Numbered from the stretch's first letter, positions 1-13,756 are shown. The stretch: DNA of 64,000 nt from Diprion similis (GCF_021155765.1 NC_060114.1:13463501-13527500), one strand, 5' to 3'. Program-made: numbers and translations. Notes: generated by a model from the sequence alone, not told the origin.

Positions 1-2337
1 CAAGCTAATGCAATTTTGACGTCCCAAGGCAAACCTCAGATACGGATATGACCTCGTCAGCTGGGCAAAATACTGCCTCTCTTTATCTCAAGATATTTAT
101 TGCACCTCGTTTTTTAACGCGTTGACTGAATAGATTCCACATTACTAGAGTGCATTCACGTTTTATGCCTGTTTTCGAACTCTTTAACTCTTTGGATATT
201 GCTCATCCTCGTAAATGATTATCCGATGACTTTCGGTTCTTCGTCGAAGTTACATGACGGGAGTCGTTGAGGACAATGCGCGATACTGGTTCGTATCTCG
301 TTAACTTTAATATATGTAGGTACACATATGTTTCTAATTTCTATAGGTGAGACTATCTCCTGCTAGATTGTGAACGGATCGTTAAGGATCATTTTCTAGG
401 AGATATAAGATCTGAGGTGAATTTTTTTGACAGACAGTCTTTTGTTTCAAACCCGTGTGTGGGAATGACTCTATGGAATAATAAATATATTACCCCAACC
501 CACCACCACCGGGATGCTTTGCCAGCAGTGTTACAACCCGAACCGAATAGCCATATACATACACCTATAATAGACACACGGGAATTCCCCGTGGGCGTTA
601 GACCAGTGTAGTGTTAGTGGCGCCAGAGATAATCCCACCGATAGTTTCTTCCCTCTTACTATCCCGTACGTCAATCAGGATTGGATTCGGTTTTAGGCCT
701 CTCTATCGCTGCAGGATGCTGCCTCGTCGATCCTCCAGGGCTCGAGGCGCTCAAACGGTGCCCAACGCCCACGCGTCGGAAGGTATCTATGAACAATTTG
801 TAACGCTTGACAAATTTTTTCTTCAATTGTACCCACGTGACGTGGAATCATTCGAAAGAGGAGCGATAAATAGAAAATAAAGGAAAGTGAAAACTGCCGT
901 CATGCAGTGAAGGTAACAACACTCGTATGTAGGTATGATGGGTAGGTACTTTCGTTCGGCGGGTGAAACTTTCAGCGCCATCATGGCAGCCGCGTTTAAT
1001 TCTGTATCTCAAGATGAGGGCGCTGTGGAAGTTAAGGCGGCGGGTAATCCGAACACTGAACCTCACCATCAGATCCCGGGTGATTTTTGCCGGAGTAAAA
1101 CAGAAACATGGGGTACTAGGTACTCGGGAGACGGTCTAATCCCAGCATCTGGGATTCATGAATCTGTTCCATCTCCGTCTCCTTCCCCTTTCTGTGTTCT
1201 TCGTCCCTGTAGGTACACATACACGTGTAAATGTACAAATGTATGGAATGTATTATATGTGCACGTACGTGTGGATGTACAACGTGTACACTCCGCAGAT
1301 GGAAGCCACTTCCATATTTACATCTCGGGAGGTGGTGGTAGCCTCGGCAAAAGCGAAGTTAGAGAGCAGCTAAGCTGATTTAAGCATTCGTTATTATAAT
1401 TCTTGGAAAGCTCCTGCCACCCCGTCCTGACTCCTTCGAAACTCGGAGAAATATACTCAAGTTTTGAACTGTCGGAAAGAACAGTGAGGGAACGGAAAGC
1501 GTGTACGTAACTGTCGGTGACCGAAGAATAAATTTTTTTTACAACTTAATTCAGGACGGAATTTCAAAAACTCGGAAAGAATTTTGGTCACTAAATATAT
1601 GGGGAAAGAGTAGTAGTCCTTGGTTATATTTTTATGTGGTACAAGAGTACCTGGAAGACTTCCTTGGTGAAGAGAATTATGCAGTGCTTACATGTCGCGG
1701 GGGAGCTTAACGGGAAGCTTTTAGAAGGTGGCGAGAGACTCACCCTATAATACGAACTTGGAGCTAGTTAAATGTTAAACATTATGCAAGCAGCTTACTA
1801 AACTTTTCACCGCTGCACTAACAAAAGTGAAAAAAATAAAAAAAAAAACTAAACGACACACACAACTCCCTGACATTCGATTAAGACCCGACACACGTGA
1901 CTGCAAAGAGTGTTGCGGATATTTTTTGTACACCTTGTTACACTCCTGGGGGGAAAAAAACTATTAAAAAATGCATACGGGAAGCGTTTCGTTTATAATT
2001 AATTAACAAACGTTCTGTTTTTCTTTCTTTTTTTTCGAGTCGGCATGTGTATCGCTGTGGCATCGGTTGGTGCCTCGCCGAATGATTTCCTGATGAATTT
2101 GGTCGTTAGAGAAATTTGGTAGTCATTAGTGCGAGGAGGATGGCGGGCAGATATGAAGGTAGGTTATACGGTGAAAACCACCACGCTGGCGAATGGTATA
2201 AGGTACAAGGTATAAGGTAGGTAATTAAGTTCCGTGCGGAGCACGTGCTGGCCTTGAGGTATCCGTGTCTTCTCTCGTGACTCGTGGTCACAATTTTTTT
2301 TGTCCTCCCCTGCGCCCGCGGTGCAACGATCGCTCAA

Positions 2338-2363
2338 GCTAGCTAGCAGCTAGCTAGCTAGCT
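2338..2363. repeat. (AGCT)n microsatellite
   Basis: Short run of AGCT/GCTA units broken once by CAG. It is self-complementary. Confidence 0.8.
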
Positions 2364-2530
2364 CATCCTCGGAAATCTATCAGCTCGATTAATTTCCATC
2401 AAAGGTGACCGAATGCCGAGTCCCGCACCTCCTCGGGCGAATTTTGGCCGGCCATAACGCCAGCGTCCAGGTTTTAATTAATAACCCTCGCAGCTGCCAG
2501 TGCAGCTCAGCTCTTGACGTCGTTATGGGG

Positions 2531-2557
2531 TTTTTTTTCTCTCTCTCTCTCTCTCTC
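2531..2557. repeat. T run and (CT)n microsatellite
   Basis: Eight T followed by uninterrupted CT dinucleotides. Confidence 0.85.
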
Positions 2558-4159
2558 CGCGTGCTTTTTTACCCATAACGCACCACCGCCCGGCTTGAGA
2601 TATCGCTGATATACATCAACGGCACCACCAACGGTGTGCGGTATTCCCTAATGAAGCCGTATTTCTGCCTCTGCTGCCGCCGTGCCGCGACTCTTTCTTC
2701 TTTCTTCTCTCGCTCTCTCGTTGTCGGTCGTCATCCTACACGTAATACGAATGCCAAACCACCCAACGCAACGCGCGCTGGAACAAATGAGGATCTCTGC
2801 GTGAAACAAATGCCTCACGCCCCGTGAAATCCGTTAAACAAATGCCGGACGCTTCCCACTTCCGATTATCCACGTGCCCTCGCCGCACCTTTACTTGGTC
2901 AGGCGAAACTCAACGTGCGTGCTTCGCACGTGTGTTTATGGTGCGTTAGCGTTCCGAGGGCGACGGAGGACAGATTTGAGGAACAAATGAGCGTCGTTCT
3001 CGCTGTAATAATGTCTCACTCGAGGACTGCCATGTTTCAGTCCTGGACTACTGCCGGGAGGTAATGATATTATTAGTATAACAGTCATCTTGATTCCCAT
3101 GGCGAGGCTATCATCATACGTCACGTCACGTGGCCGGTGTGGTGTAAGCACTGACCCTGTCGTCTTTGTTTTCGCCTTTCTTTTACACCGCGGGACTCGA
3201 GTCACTCCTCTCTCTCTCTCTATCTCTCTCTCTCGCTTTTATTTCGCTACACGGTTACAAAGTATGATGATCCAAGCGAATAACGAGGGAAGGAGGCGAG
3301 AAAGGCAGGGAGAGAGAGACGCGCTTAATGAAACCGTCAACTCTTGATTATCTCTCCAACCCTTTTCCTCTCCACTTATATTCTTCAAAAAACCATGCGA
3401 ATATACGAGCGCAGCTTACAGGGTGGACGGAAAGTAATGGTGGAATCTAAACCAGGTGTTACTTCACATTCGGCACGGAATCCACAAAGGTTCGTCATCA
3501 GGGAAGCTGCGGCTTGCTTCTTCAGCATTGTCTGTAATATTGAGCAAAAGGGCCGGTGATCTTGTAGCGCTGTGATCAATCGGTGGATTGAATTGGTCCC
3601 AATCGATCTTTCATTATCGGCAAGTGTATAATTGTAAAAGGAACGGCGATGCCTTGGCATCAATGGAAATCCTTGTCTCAACAGACATGTTTTGTAGCTA
3701 CATTATATTCGAGTGATGTCATTGACTAACAATAAGATGATATATGGATCGTTTGGTCTAAATCATAGGTTGCCTGACACTGATAACTTCACGAAGGAAA
3801 TGAAATTTGGTTGGAATGAATAGTTTTCCTTTCACGTGTCTAATGGGACTTTGAAATATTGATCCAAGTTTCTGCAGATTGTTATTATTTTGTCCACCGT
3901 GTGTATAAATATAAGGATAGGCGGCTGGTTGAAACACGAATTGTGACCCACCCAGGGCGAGTTTTGAGATCTATACATGACATCATGCTCATCACGAAAC
4001 GGGCGTCGAAAGAGAGCCGCGCACACCGCAGTATTCTGAGACAAAAGATCCGACTGACGAATTAACGAATGAGGCGGATTGACCCCGGCGGCATCGGCTG
4101 GGTCGCTCGGCGTAAGAATGGAAGGATGTGAAGTAGGCGAAGGAGTAAAGACGACGAAG

Positions 4160-4232
4160 GAAAAGAGGAGGAGAGAGGAGGGAAGAGGAGATGAGAAGAG
4201 AAGAGAAGAGACGAGAAGCGAAGAGAGGAGAG
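4160..4232. repeat. Purine-rich GA/GGA tract
   Basis: Over 70 bases of almost pure purine on the plus strand, made of GAGGA and AGAAGAG variants. Confidence 0.75.
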
Positions 4233-4517
4233 TAGCAGGGCGGACGTGAGCGGTAGATCGGGTTACCCAGCATCCACTTCTCTGACGAATTACTCCATCA
4301 GTTCAGGGAGTGGGACGAAGCAGCGACTCTCCATGGTTACCGGAGAGCCTCGAAACGCGGAGTGGTCACGGGTGAACAAAATGGCGAACGGGGATGAGAA
4401 CCCCCTAAGCTCTGATCAGGATCACCGGAGACGTCAGTCATTCTTTTGTTCTCCGATACTGGCTTTCCGTAATGGGCCACACCATATTATAGCATCGTAA
4501 GCTACGCACGAGGGCGC

Positions 4518-4563
4518 GCTGCTGCTGTTGCTGCTGTGGCTGCTGTGGCTGCTGTGGCTGCTG
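4518..4563. repeat. (CTG)n/(CTGTGG)n repeat
   Basis: CTG units followed by four GGCTGCTGT-type units. The minus strand reads as Gln/Pro codons in one frame, but no gene context supports a polyglutamine protein. Confidence 0.8.
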
Positions 4564-6522
4564 TACCACACAATAGATCGTAAAACTATGAGAAGACTTT
4601 AGACGCGGGAGGAACTCACCGATTAACTCATCTACCGCAGGCTTTGTTATACTCAATGGGAGGACACTGCGGTTCATATTATCATCAGCATCACACCGTT
4701 ATATTGTTACGCAAACAGAATCAGTACATTGCTGGGAGTGCGAAACGTCAACCATATCCTACGGATTCGCACAAGACTTTTGCACAGTTGAAGAGACTGT
4801 GTTCTTTTTTACCTCTCATTAACTCTATCAGGATAGGGGAAATGGATGGTACTTCATCTCGGGAGTTTTCTCACACCTTATGTGCGAGTCGGTGTGAAGT
4901 ATGAAGGTTGCGTTTTTAAAGTATGCTCAAAATAAAAAGACTTGCAATTTTTACATATACTTTCTGAACCAACAGACCTCTGTCAAGTAGACGTACACAA
5001 CAGGCGAGTGAAAGACGATCCGTACATTTCATCGTGAAAGAAATGGCTTCATTTCATAGACGTTTTGCAATATGACTCATAAATTAAAAAAAAAAAAACT
5101 ATCGCAAAAATCCTTGAATGACTATTTCTATTGCCTAGAATATTCCTTAACGGATGTAATACACGGAGCTGTATTTAGCTTCCTGTGCACTTGAGGATAA
5201 AACATTTGTCGATGGCAGTGGCGGTTCCTTCTTCTGCAGCTGCTTTCCTTTCAGTCTCTTTCTTGGAAAATTGACTGTATCGTAATGAGGATCAGGAGAG
5301 AAGCGGGCGCGAGACGACGTCAATCAAGGTGGTATCGAGCATTCCTTGTACATAGGTGTAGGTGTGGATTCTGGATAGGTAGATAGGTGAACAGAGTAGG
5401 TATAGCTATAGGTGGTGGGTTAGTATCGACCGGGTACCATCGCGACCAATCCTCGACCCCGCGGTAAAACCACGCCCTTTATTTCACGCCGATATTCCCC
5501 GCTGAAGTGCAAAATGAAACGCGAGAGCCCTGAATGCAGATTCACCGTCTCCCGTCAGTGAATGTCTATACCCTAAAAATCCTGCAGCGATGAGACCCTG
5601 ACTTAAAAAAGTGAAGGAAAGTGATTGAAAACTAACTGGACGCAAAACGAATGAAATTGTCAATTAAAAGCAGACCGAGATCCGCGATACTAATAAATAT
5701 ACGAATTATTTACCCTCAAATTAACATGAGGTTTGAACTAAATTTCAAAGTTGTAGAACTGGCCGAAGAAAATAATAAAAATCTGCGAGGACACTGCATT
5801 TCAGGTTAATTTTTTACTCGAAATTGGTTTCGTCGGTTGCTTTGTAGTGTACACATGTACCGTATAGAATGGAATGAAAGGTAGCCTTGATCCTGCAAAA
5901 CGGCTGCTTTAAAGTCTTGGTCCTAGGTTGCGTAAGGTAAAGCTATAATATGAAACGGTGCGAGTGATGGAAGCTGAGAAACAGCGAGCTGCCGTTAATT
6001 AGCTTTCTCACCCTCAAAGTCCCGGAAGCCGGTTACACTGGTCTCAGTAACTCTGGAAGGAGAATCCATACCGTCGATTCCCTCCTCCTAGCACCTTCAG
6101 GAAATAATTTTCGGGGCCATGGATTTAATCGGTAATAGAGGGGTGACGTAAAACTAATGACGAAGCAAATCTAAATACTATTATAGATAGCTGACGATGT
6201 GCTTGAAACTAACGTTCAAGCGTTTTCTTTTATCTAGTCAGTTCTTAATCGTTGATGTTGAACGTTATCGTGGATATGTATTCCAGGTAATATGTCGTAT
6301 TGTGTGCACATATGGCTATGTATTTATGTATAACTGCAGCCCTGTGAGAGAGAAACTACTTACCTCGTTGGCTTAAACAACACACTTAACCGAGCTACTT
6401 AACGCACCGTTATTCGAGGTGGTTGTGTATTTTGTATAAGTATAGGTGGCTGCTACCCCTTGCAATAATAACATTTCACCCCATAATCCAAAGCTGCCGT
6501 TACTGCTTAGGGAAGTAATTCA

Positions 6523-6554
6523 GCATCCATCCATCCATCCATCCATCCGTCCGT
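6523..6554. repeat. (CATC)n microsatellite
   Basis: Six CATC units followed by CGTC variants. Confidence 0.85.
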
Positions 6555-7468
6555 CATTCCGTTCGCCTGTCGTTGAGCCAGGCTAATAATAACACCCCGA
6601 AAAATATTTAAAACAAAAACATTAATGAAAAATAAATGAAAGAAAGACAGTAAAATAAGCACGAGATGATTGAATAAAAAGAATTTTCTCGAATACAGGT
6701 ATACGATGAAAACAGAATATCACACATATTATCACATAAAAAATAAAACCAAAAATTGTGGCTACCAGTGACATGGTACTACCTACTTCGTTCCTATACT
6801 GATTTCGAAAAATCTTCCACCGCAGCAAGTTTCAGCAGACTTCGTTATGCCAGTCTGCGTATGTATTTCTGAATAACGAAGGATCAGCCAGGATCCCTGG
6901 TCAGAGTAGAGTGGGGGCTGGCAGATATGTCAGGCGTCACTAGCCCTGCTAGCCCTATAAGCCGCTTAGCACCACAGGGTTTATGTTTTGCCAATGGGGT
7001 ATCCGCTAACGCCATGAACCCCATTTACCGACTACATATACGTACGTACGAGATAGTATAGCATGGACCACGGAGAGTGGATAGGGAGCTCGCTCCTCCT
7101 GGTCCAGGACTTGTGTTGTCCCAAGTTGTGTGCGTGTGCGCCGGTTTGCACAGACATTATCGAATCCCTTTCCATATGCTCCCAATACCACTAGGTACAG
7201 TACCCACCCAGCAGCGCTTACTTACAGTTGTTGCCGACTATACCGCGATGGGGGGGAGGGGGTGCCATCCCCATGCCGCGCGACTATTTGTAGGAAATCA
7301 TGGAATGACGCCCAACCGCCGTCTAACGCATGTTTAGACAAATTAAGTCGAACGGCTGGTGCTCATCCGCGAGCACTCTGAGAAAAACCAGCCTCTTTTT
7401 CGACCCGCAATCTGATACCGGCGTATCAAGTGATCCTTGGGTGTTCGTTTCTCGCCGTTATACATATA

Positions 7469-7502
7469 CCTACCTACCTACCTACCTACCTACCTACCTA
7501 CC
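7469..7502. repeat. (CTAC)n microsatellite
   Basis: About eight CTAC units. The same tetranucleotide recurs at 29349 (as GTAG) and 35857. Confidence 0.88.
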
Positions 7503-10329
7503 CTTCGTGCATGAATTAATAAACGAATTATGAGAAAACCGAGGCAGTTAACCACCGTTTTTACAGTTTATGCTGTTATACAGTATCTGTAAGACCTAGG
7601 TAATAAGGATCCTTTACTTTTGGTGCTTGAATCTCGAATTGAGTCATGTTTATTGTCCCTGAAAGATAACACATCGAGCGATGCAAAGTTGACGTACCCC
7701 AAATTTGTATTTTTTAGAAAGCCGATTCGGTGTGCGGTTGGATTTCATCATCGTGATCCCGTCCCCCAAGAGCATGATGCATGTTTCGCTTTGGGCTTGA
7801 CGTTGTAAACGGATGTCAGGGATCTGCGCAGTCCTAACTCTGGTCCATGAAAAGGCTTGGTGATAGGTACGTTCGGTGAGTAAATCGCTGTAATACGCAG
7901 CTAATAAAACACAGTATTTTTCCCATGAACGAAAGCCGTAGTCACCCTCGCGACCGGATTTTCCCGCATACCCAGCCGAACAACAGTTAGCATAAGGGTG
8001 GCTGCACTGCGGCACCTATGACCACTGTTAATGCTGGGCATTCTGCACCGTGATCACCGCCCCCCGGGCCCTCCTCTTATTCCTCTTGAACAGAAACCCG
8101 GGGAGCGTTACCGTGTACTTACATTAAACGCACCTACAGGCATCGGCATTGTGAAATCTAATGCCACGGTTATACCTAACCCGTAATTAACGCCGTGCGA
8201 ACTGAACGTCGTCGCTCAGTTCCAGGATCGATATCTGCGCGGTGGAGCTCCTGATCATTCCGATATGCCGGGCGGCGAAGCGATCGTCATCATTATCGTC
8301 AGCATCACAATCTGATAGCGACTCGGTGACGTACGAAATATGATCCGGTCTCACTGGTTCGTGGAACCCGGGGCACAGTCGGGTCATATTCAGGGATCCA
8401 AACCAGGCCCGGAGAACAAGACTGGACGGAGCATTGGATGTAGGTATAATCTATATAGGTACATACATACATATAGAGCTTTAATTCAATTCGGCGTCGA
8501 CGTTGCACGTGTACCCTATACGGGCATGCACGCATGCATGGATGACATGTCGTCTCTACGGTCGTAAGCGAGAGCTTGTCGGCGACACTTCAAAGACACC
8601 CCGAACTCGATGCTACGATGATGGATAAATTATCTCCTCAATATTCTGGACCCGCGATGACCGACACGCGATCCTTGTAGCCACTCTCCTCGTGTTCTTC
8701 TACGTCGACTACCGAGTTCATCGATTCTTCGACGGAACGTCCCTAGAAGTTGCGCTTGAATTTAGACGCGTTCTTGAGTGCCCAAGAGGGCGCGATGAGT
8801 TTTGCCAAAGCGTTGAGGTACGCATGTATGAGGTACTGTGCGCAAAGTTCTTGGCCGTGCTGGAAGTAGGAGAACGATGGAGAAAAGGAGGGTGTAGCTG
8901 GTGGTTAACAATGGCGATAAACCGATTTTAAAAGATCCTTGAGAGATTTGGTACGGCAGCTTCACACCTATCCATTGACGTTAAAACCCACAACAAATAG
9001 CTAAAGCGGCACGCAGGTCGGAGCACAGCGCCCCGTGACAAATAATAATCTTACACCCGAAGCCCCGCAGGACATAAAGAGCCGAACCAGGGATCCCCAT
9101 TATGATTTCACGCCATTGTTGGGGTGTCGAATCTGTCTACAAATAACCACTAGAGTCTATATAAGAGAAATAGTTACTTCGTAACTACTCCCTCCCTCCT
9201 TCCTGCCTGCCTTCCTTCCTTCTCTATCTCTCTTCTCCTATCTACCTGTCCCTCTCATCCTCTCACCCTCTCGCTCACTCTGCATTATTTTGTTGCAAGC
9301 GGCCCCTCCGCGAGCACCGACCGCATTATCCTAAACATCTAAATCCCAACAGCTGTGCTTCCCGAGGCTCTCAATCGACTGTAATATACGGATTATATAT
9401 CCTCCGGATGTCGAGTCGCGATGGTAATTATTCAATCATTTATGTACCTGGCCATATGGAAACTCCGAGACTGTTAGGAAAATTATCAATCTCTTCATAT
9501 TTGATACATTTTTAATTCACCCTTCCGATAGATTGTCTTATATAGTGTGACATAAACGCTGAAAATATATGGTGATGAATTTTTATCACATTTATTCAAA
9601 GAGCTTGGTCAGTTTTCAATTGTAGTTTAAAAATATGTATCTGACTCACGCCCTATTTACTCACCCCTAATTTTAGTATCAGAATTAATTACAGAGAAAT
9701 TAATTAGCTACGGAACGGAACAGTCAAATGTTTGCATGTAGAACGTGGGTGTGGTGGAAGTTTAAATTTACGATTCGTTCAACGAGGTGAGAACCGCTTT
9801 CTCTAATGAATGTGGCCGAGGTGTCGGAGCAGCAACTGTCAAAACATGAAAAGAGCGAGACAGGTCGTAGCGTGCTGTCCTGGTCGCGCGCTAGAAAGAT
9901 GAACGATCTTTCAGCTCCACGGCTTCGCTTTTACGGCTCCTTCCCATACCTGTATACACCAAAAAGACGAATGATTCGACCGAGATAGCGCGCCTTGATC
10001 CGGTCACTCCAATACCAACTCGCCATTCAACTCTGGCCATGAACATGCTCAAATTAGAGCGGTTCGTCTAAAACGGAGGCATTAAAGATGCGTCTTGTAA
10101 TAAAAATGGGTGCTTTGTGGACGACGCGATGTCCAAAAAAGGTGTAGATTGTTGGGTCTGAAAGTTGATTCAAATTTGGCGTATTATTTGCAGTGAAATT
10201 TGTCCGAGATACAACCTCATACTGTGAAGTGTTAAATAGCATTATTCGAACAAATTTTTAAATAGCATGTCGCAGAGGTTGAACCCAACATTGAACAGTT
10301 GCATTAAAATCCAGGTTTTGACAGTTAAT

Positions 10330-11165
10330 TTTTTTAATACGACGTGATATGACAGTGTAAAATTGCATAAAGTATTAAAATTTATCAGGGACGTATCAGT
10401 CATGGTATTTCGAGGGATAACGAAATACGAGGTGTCAAATTAAACACGCGTTTAATACGACATGATACGACGGTATGGTATCGTCCCAAGTTATGAAATT
10501 CGTGAGGAAGGAGTCAATCAGACATAACATGTCGAAGGTTCATAAATTACGACGTATTATTTCAATCAGGCGTCGAATACGACGCGATGATAATGATAAT
10601 TCGACATCGTATCGAGATCGAAATTTCAAACGGAATAATACAGTAAATGAAAAGTCTTATCTCGACTTTTTTTTTTGAAATACGACTTTTTGTGTCAAAA
10701 GACGCGTTGAATATGACATGATACGACAGTGCGAGGTGATTTAAAATCTGGAAAACCTTTCAGTCCTATCGGCAACTAATTCTTACACCACCTGCGACGA
10801 TTGTACCCGAGATAGATCTTCGTATTGTCTTGTAAACAGTTGAACATTGTGGAAATACGACTTGTTGTGTCAAAAACTACGTTAAATAGGAATCGATACG
10901 ACAGTTAAAAATGACCAGAAGCCGGAAAAACCTGTCACTCTTATCGAAATAATACAATGAATCAGACATTGTATCTTGAATTTTTTCTCGAAATACGACT
11001 TGTTGTTTCAAAAACCCGTTGAATACGACATGATACGACAATCCGAGGTGATGAAAACCCGAAAAATTCGTCACTTTTATCGGTCACCGATTCTTCCAGC
11101 ATCCGCGAAGGTTCTGCCCGAGATAGATTGTCGTATTATCTTCTAAGCAGTTGTATACGGTGATG
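10330..11165. repeat. Degenerate tandem repeat array with ACGACATGATACGAC core
   Basis: Diverged units share a core near GTTGAATACGACATGATACG. Core copies occur at about 10335, 10448, 10705, 10880 and 11020. Units beginning GAAATACGACTTGTTGTxTC align at 10678, 10853 and 10990. The first and third also align downstream over more than 150 bases, including GAGGTGAT, TATCGG, CCCGAGATAGAT and CAGTTG, giving a larger period of about 312 bases. The middle unit is shortened. Three cores contain TGATAC, one TGATAT and one CGATAC. Confidence 0.8.
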
Positions 11166-11174
11166 TAAATTCTA

Positions 11175-11489
11175 ATGAAAAAATCCCGGAAGTTTCCTCG
11201 CCTCGTGTTTAGCGACATTTTCCCGAGTTTATCGCCCGTCGAAACTCGTAAGCGCTTCCGTTCAGCGCAGGGTGGAGTCTCTGAGCCCCCGCAGGCTTGC
11301 GCGTTCGAGTACGACAACCGCCTGGTCGATGTTTCCAGCTCCTAAAGGGCTAAACCTATGGGATCAGTTACACAGACCGCGTCGTCTACGGATTGGTCGT
11401 TTTTGTCAACGACACCCGCCCACGCTGTGGCTCCAGGAAATCCTCCGGTTCGCCGCAGTGAAGCTGCTCGGCCTCGTTGCCGGAAATGA
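11175..11489 (+). other. GC-rich stretch with two short in-frame ORFs; possible exon or pseudogene
   Basis: An ATG at 11175 opens 56 codons to TAA at 11343. The same frame reopens and runs through an ATG at 11358 for 43 codons to TGA at 11487. The peptide is mixed in composition, for example SEPPQACAFEYDNRLVDVSS and STDWSFLSTTPAHAV. By hand count about two thirds of the third codon positions in the first part are G or C, in a region that becomes very AT-rich just after it. I recognise no homologue. Antisense frames are also open here, so this may be composition only. Confidence 0.15.
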
Positions 11490-11956
11490 AAATTCATCTT
11501 TGTCAGGAGCGACGAGACAAAACGAATTCGTTCTTTGTACATTTAGCAATATTCATGTGAAATATGATAAGGAAAATAGGAAGAAGAAAAAAAAAACAAC
11601 AACAACCACAATTAAATTTACAGTGGGTGTAGATTTAGATTTCATCTCCGCAATATACGCGGTGTCGATAAATTCGTTATGCGATGTGCTGTGTCCGTTA
11701 CGTAACGCAGCAACTGTACGGATATAGTAGGTTTGAGTATTTTTAAATGATATCTTGACAAGCCTTGTATAGAGCTCGCGTGGAGAAATCTGTGTGTCAG
11801 AGAGCGAGATACTTGTCTTCGATGTTTGATGTGTTTCGTACAGCAAGGCAAGGAGATTAATATCTCCGGATGTGTATACGTTATACATCGATTGATTTTC
11901 TTCGCCTGTCCATGTGAAATATTATATTAACATATTATACTCGATATATAAAGAAG

Positions 11957-11981
11957 AAAAAAAAAAAAAAAAAAAAAAAAA
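11957..11981. repeat. Poly-A tract
   Basis: 25 consecutive A on the plus strand, 1.9 kb past the Optix stop. No retroposed gene body was found next to it. Confidence 0.88.
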
Positions 11982-12198
11982 CACTCCTCGTACACGTTGA
12001 GTATATATTATCTGCTTACATGCATAATTTATGTATGGATGATTCCTGCTTGCACATCGAGATGGAATGACAGAGGGAGAAAGAGCGAAGGAGAAACTCT
12101 GGAGAGCACGACAGGGGTTGTAATAATAATAGAAAAATTAAATTTCGTATAATAATTTGATAATATATTTTTGCGCGGGCAATTTATGTACAGGCGTA

Positions 12199-12240
12199 AA
12201 TAATAATAATAATAATAATAATAATAGCAATAATAATAAT
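12199..12240. repeat. (AAT)n microsatellite
   Basis: Fourteen-odd AAT units with one GCA interruption. Confidence 0.88.
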
Positions 12241-12295
12241 TGTAAGTGTTCATTTTTTAATATCTATACACACGCACGCACGCACACACGCGTGA

Positions 12296-12298
<3 letters not shown>

Positions 12299-12351
<53 letters not shown>
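12299..12351. repeat. (TA)n microsatellite
   Basis: More than 25 TA units, followed by GTATGTATG variants and a second TA tract near 12409-12426. Confidence 0.9.
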
Positions 12352-12354
<3 letters not shown>

Positions 12355-13756
12355 TATGTGCGTATGTATGTATGTATAATTTTCATATCAATAATCGTAA
12401 CTATTTATATATATATATATATATATGTATATACGTACACACGTACATATATAGGTATTCGTATTCATATTTATGTACACATATGTATATACATAGACAT
12501 GCTTTTTGTATGCCGATTTATGTATTATACAGTCCATGTATATTTTTTTTAATGCTACAGAATTGTTTATACGAGAATTTTCACTATCGATACTATCTAC
12601 AAAAAACAGGGGCACGATTAGGTGACTGATGCTTGGGAGAAGGGGAATGGGAGATAACGGTGCTCCGGGTTAGACGCGAAGATGGTTTTTCTCCCTTTCG
12701 ACCTTTCTCTTTATTTGTTTTACGTCATTTTTCTTCAACCTGTGATTTTCGATTAGACTCCAATCTTATTTTACATTTTATTATATCTACTCCCGGAGCA
12801 AAGAAGAAAATAGGAAGCTGCTGAAGATGAGGGAGAAGGTTTTATAGTAGTAGAAGTAGAGGTAGTAGCAGTAGAAGAGTAGTTAGTGTTATAAAAATTG
12901 ATGATAAGAAAACGTTTAATTAATATCGTTATTTTTTAAAAAAATTTTCTGCGGTATTGAATGGATCATTTTTGACAAAAACCAATGTTAACTTACAATT
13001 GTTATTTATTTCTATTTCCTTTTATTAATCCGGCGCGTTGTCGTGTAACAACTTTTCTCATTAATACAGCGCGAGACGTTTCAATGAATTTCTATAGACT
13101 TTCTTTTCTTTTTTTCGTTCTATGATTATTATTATTTCTTATTTATTTATTTTTTTATGCTCCGGTTTTCTACATTATACGTTTCTTTATCGGAGGATGG
13201 TTTTTTCGTCGTTTCTAATCTTAATTTTTTTTTTTTTATTGAAAATTAAATCTCTCACGTTCATATGTATATGTATATATATATGTATATATAACAAAAC
13301 TGTCCTGTCACATTATACATTGATGTAGGTATATCGTTTTTGTGCGCCTTAACGAAAATTCCGTAATCTGCATGTATGATTGATTTTGAGCAGCTGCGGT
13401 AAACTTTTTTCCCCTCACAATTCGTTTATACGGTATGTATTACAATTCGCGTTCAAATCCAGCTGAACTTTGGAAATTGAAATGAAAAAGACAAAAAAAT
13501 GAAAAAAAATTAAAAAAAAATGATCTCCGCAGTCGATTATACACGTTAAATAATCTTCCAAGTTATTAACAATGTTGTTTTCGTCAAATTAATTAGCCGA
13601 CGTATCAGTTTTATTACGTCCATCCAATATATACCGTCTCACATATAATCATTATCATCATCACTATAGTTATCATGGCTCAATTATAATTCCGAAAACG
13701 ATCGCGTGTCGCGTATATTAATTTGTGATAAAAATTTTTCTTTAATCACGTTTTGA

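Larger units (their letters stand above)
1..10300. other. Non-coding intergenic DNA, distal 3' flank of Optix
   Basis: No conserved protein, tRNA or rRNA was recognised in this stretch. Open frames are short and overlap each other on both strands. The content is simple repeats at about 2.3, 2.5, 3.2, 4.2, 4.5, 6.5 and 7.5 kb, an imperfect inverted repeat at 8337-8390, and scattered TAGGTAC motifs. Confidence 0.6.

Noticed and set aside
2089..2125. Hammerhead-like CTGATGA ... GAAA
   Set aside because: The sequence between the two core boxes cannot form stem II, and no flanking stems were found.
4438..4677. Possible polyglutamine/proline protein on the minus strand
   Set aside because: The Gln/Pro run is a CTG microsatellite; flanking residues show no family features.
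12157..12615. Overlapping ORFs rich in Tyr/Ile and Asn
   Set aside because: Pure translation of TA and AAT repeats.
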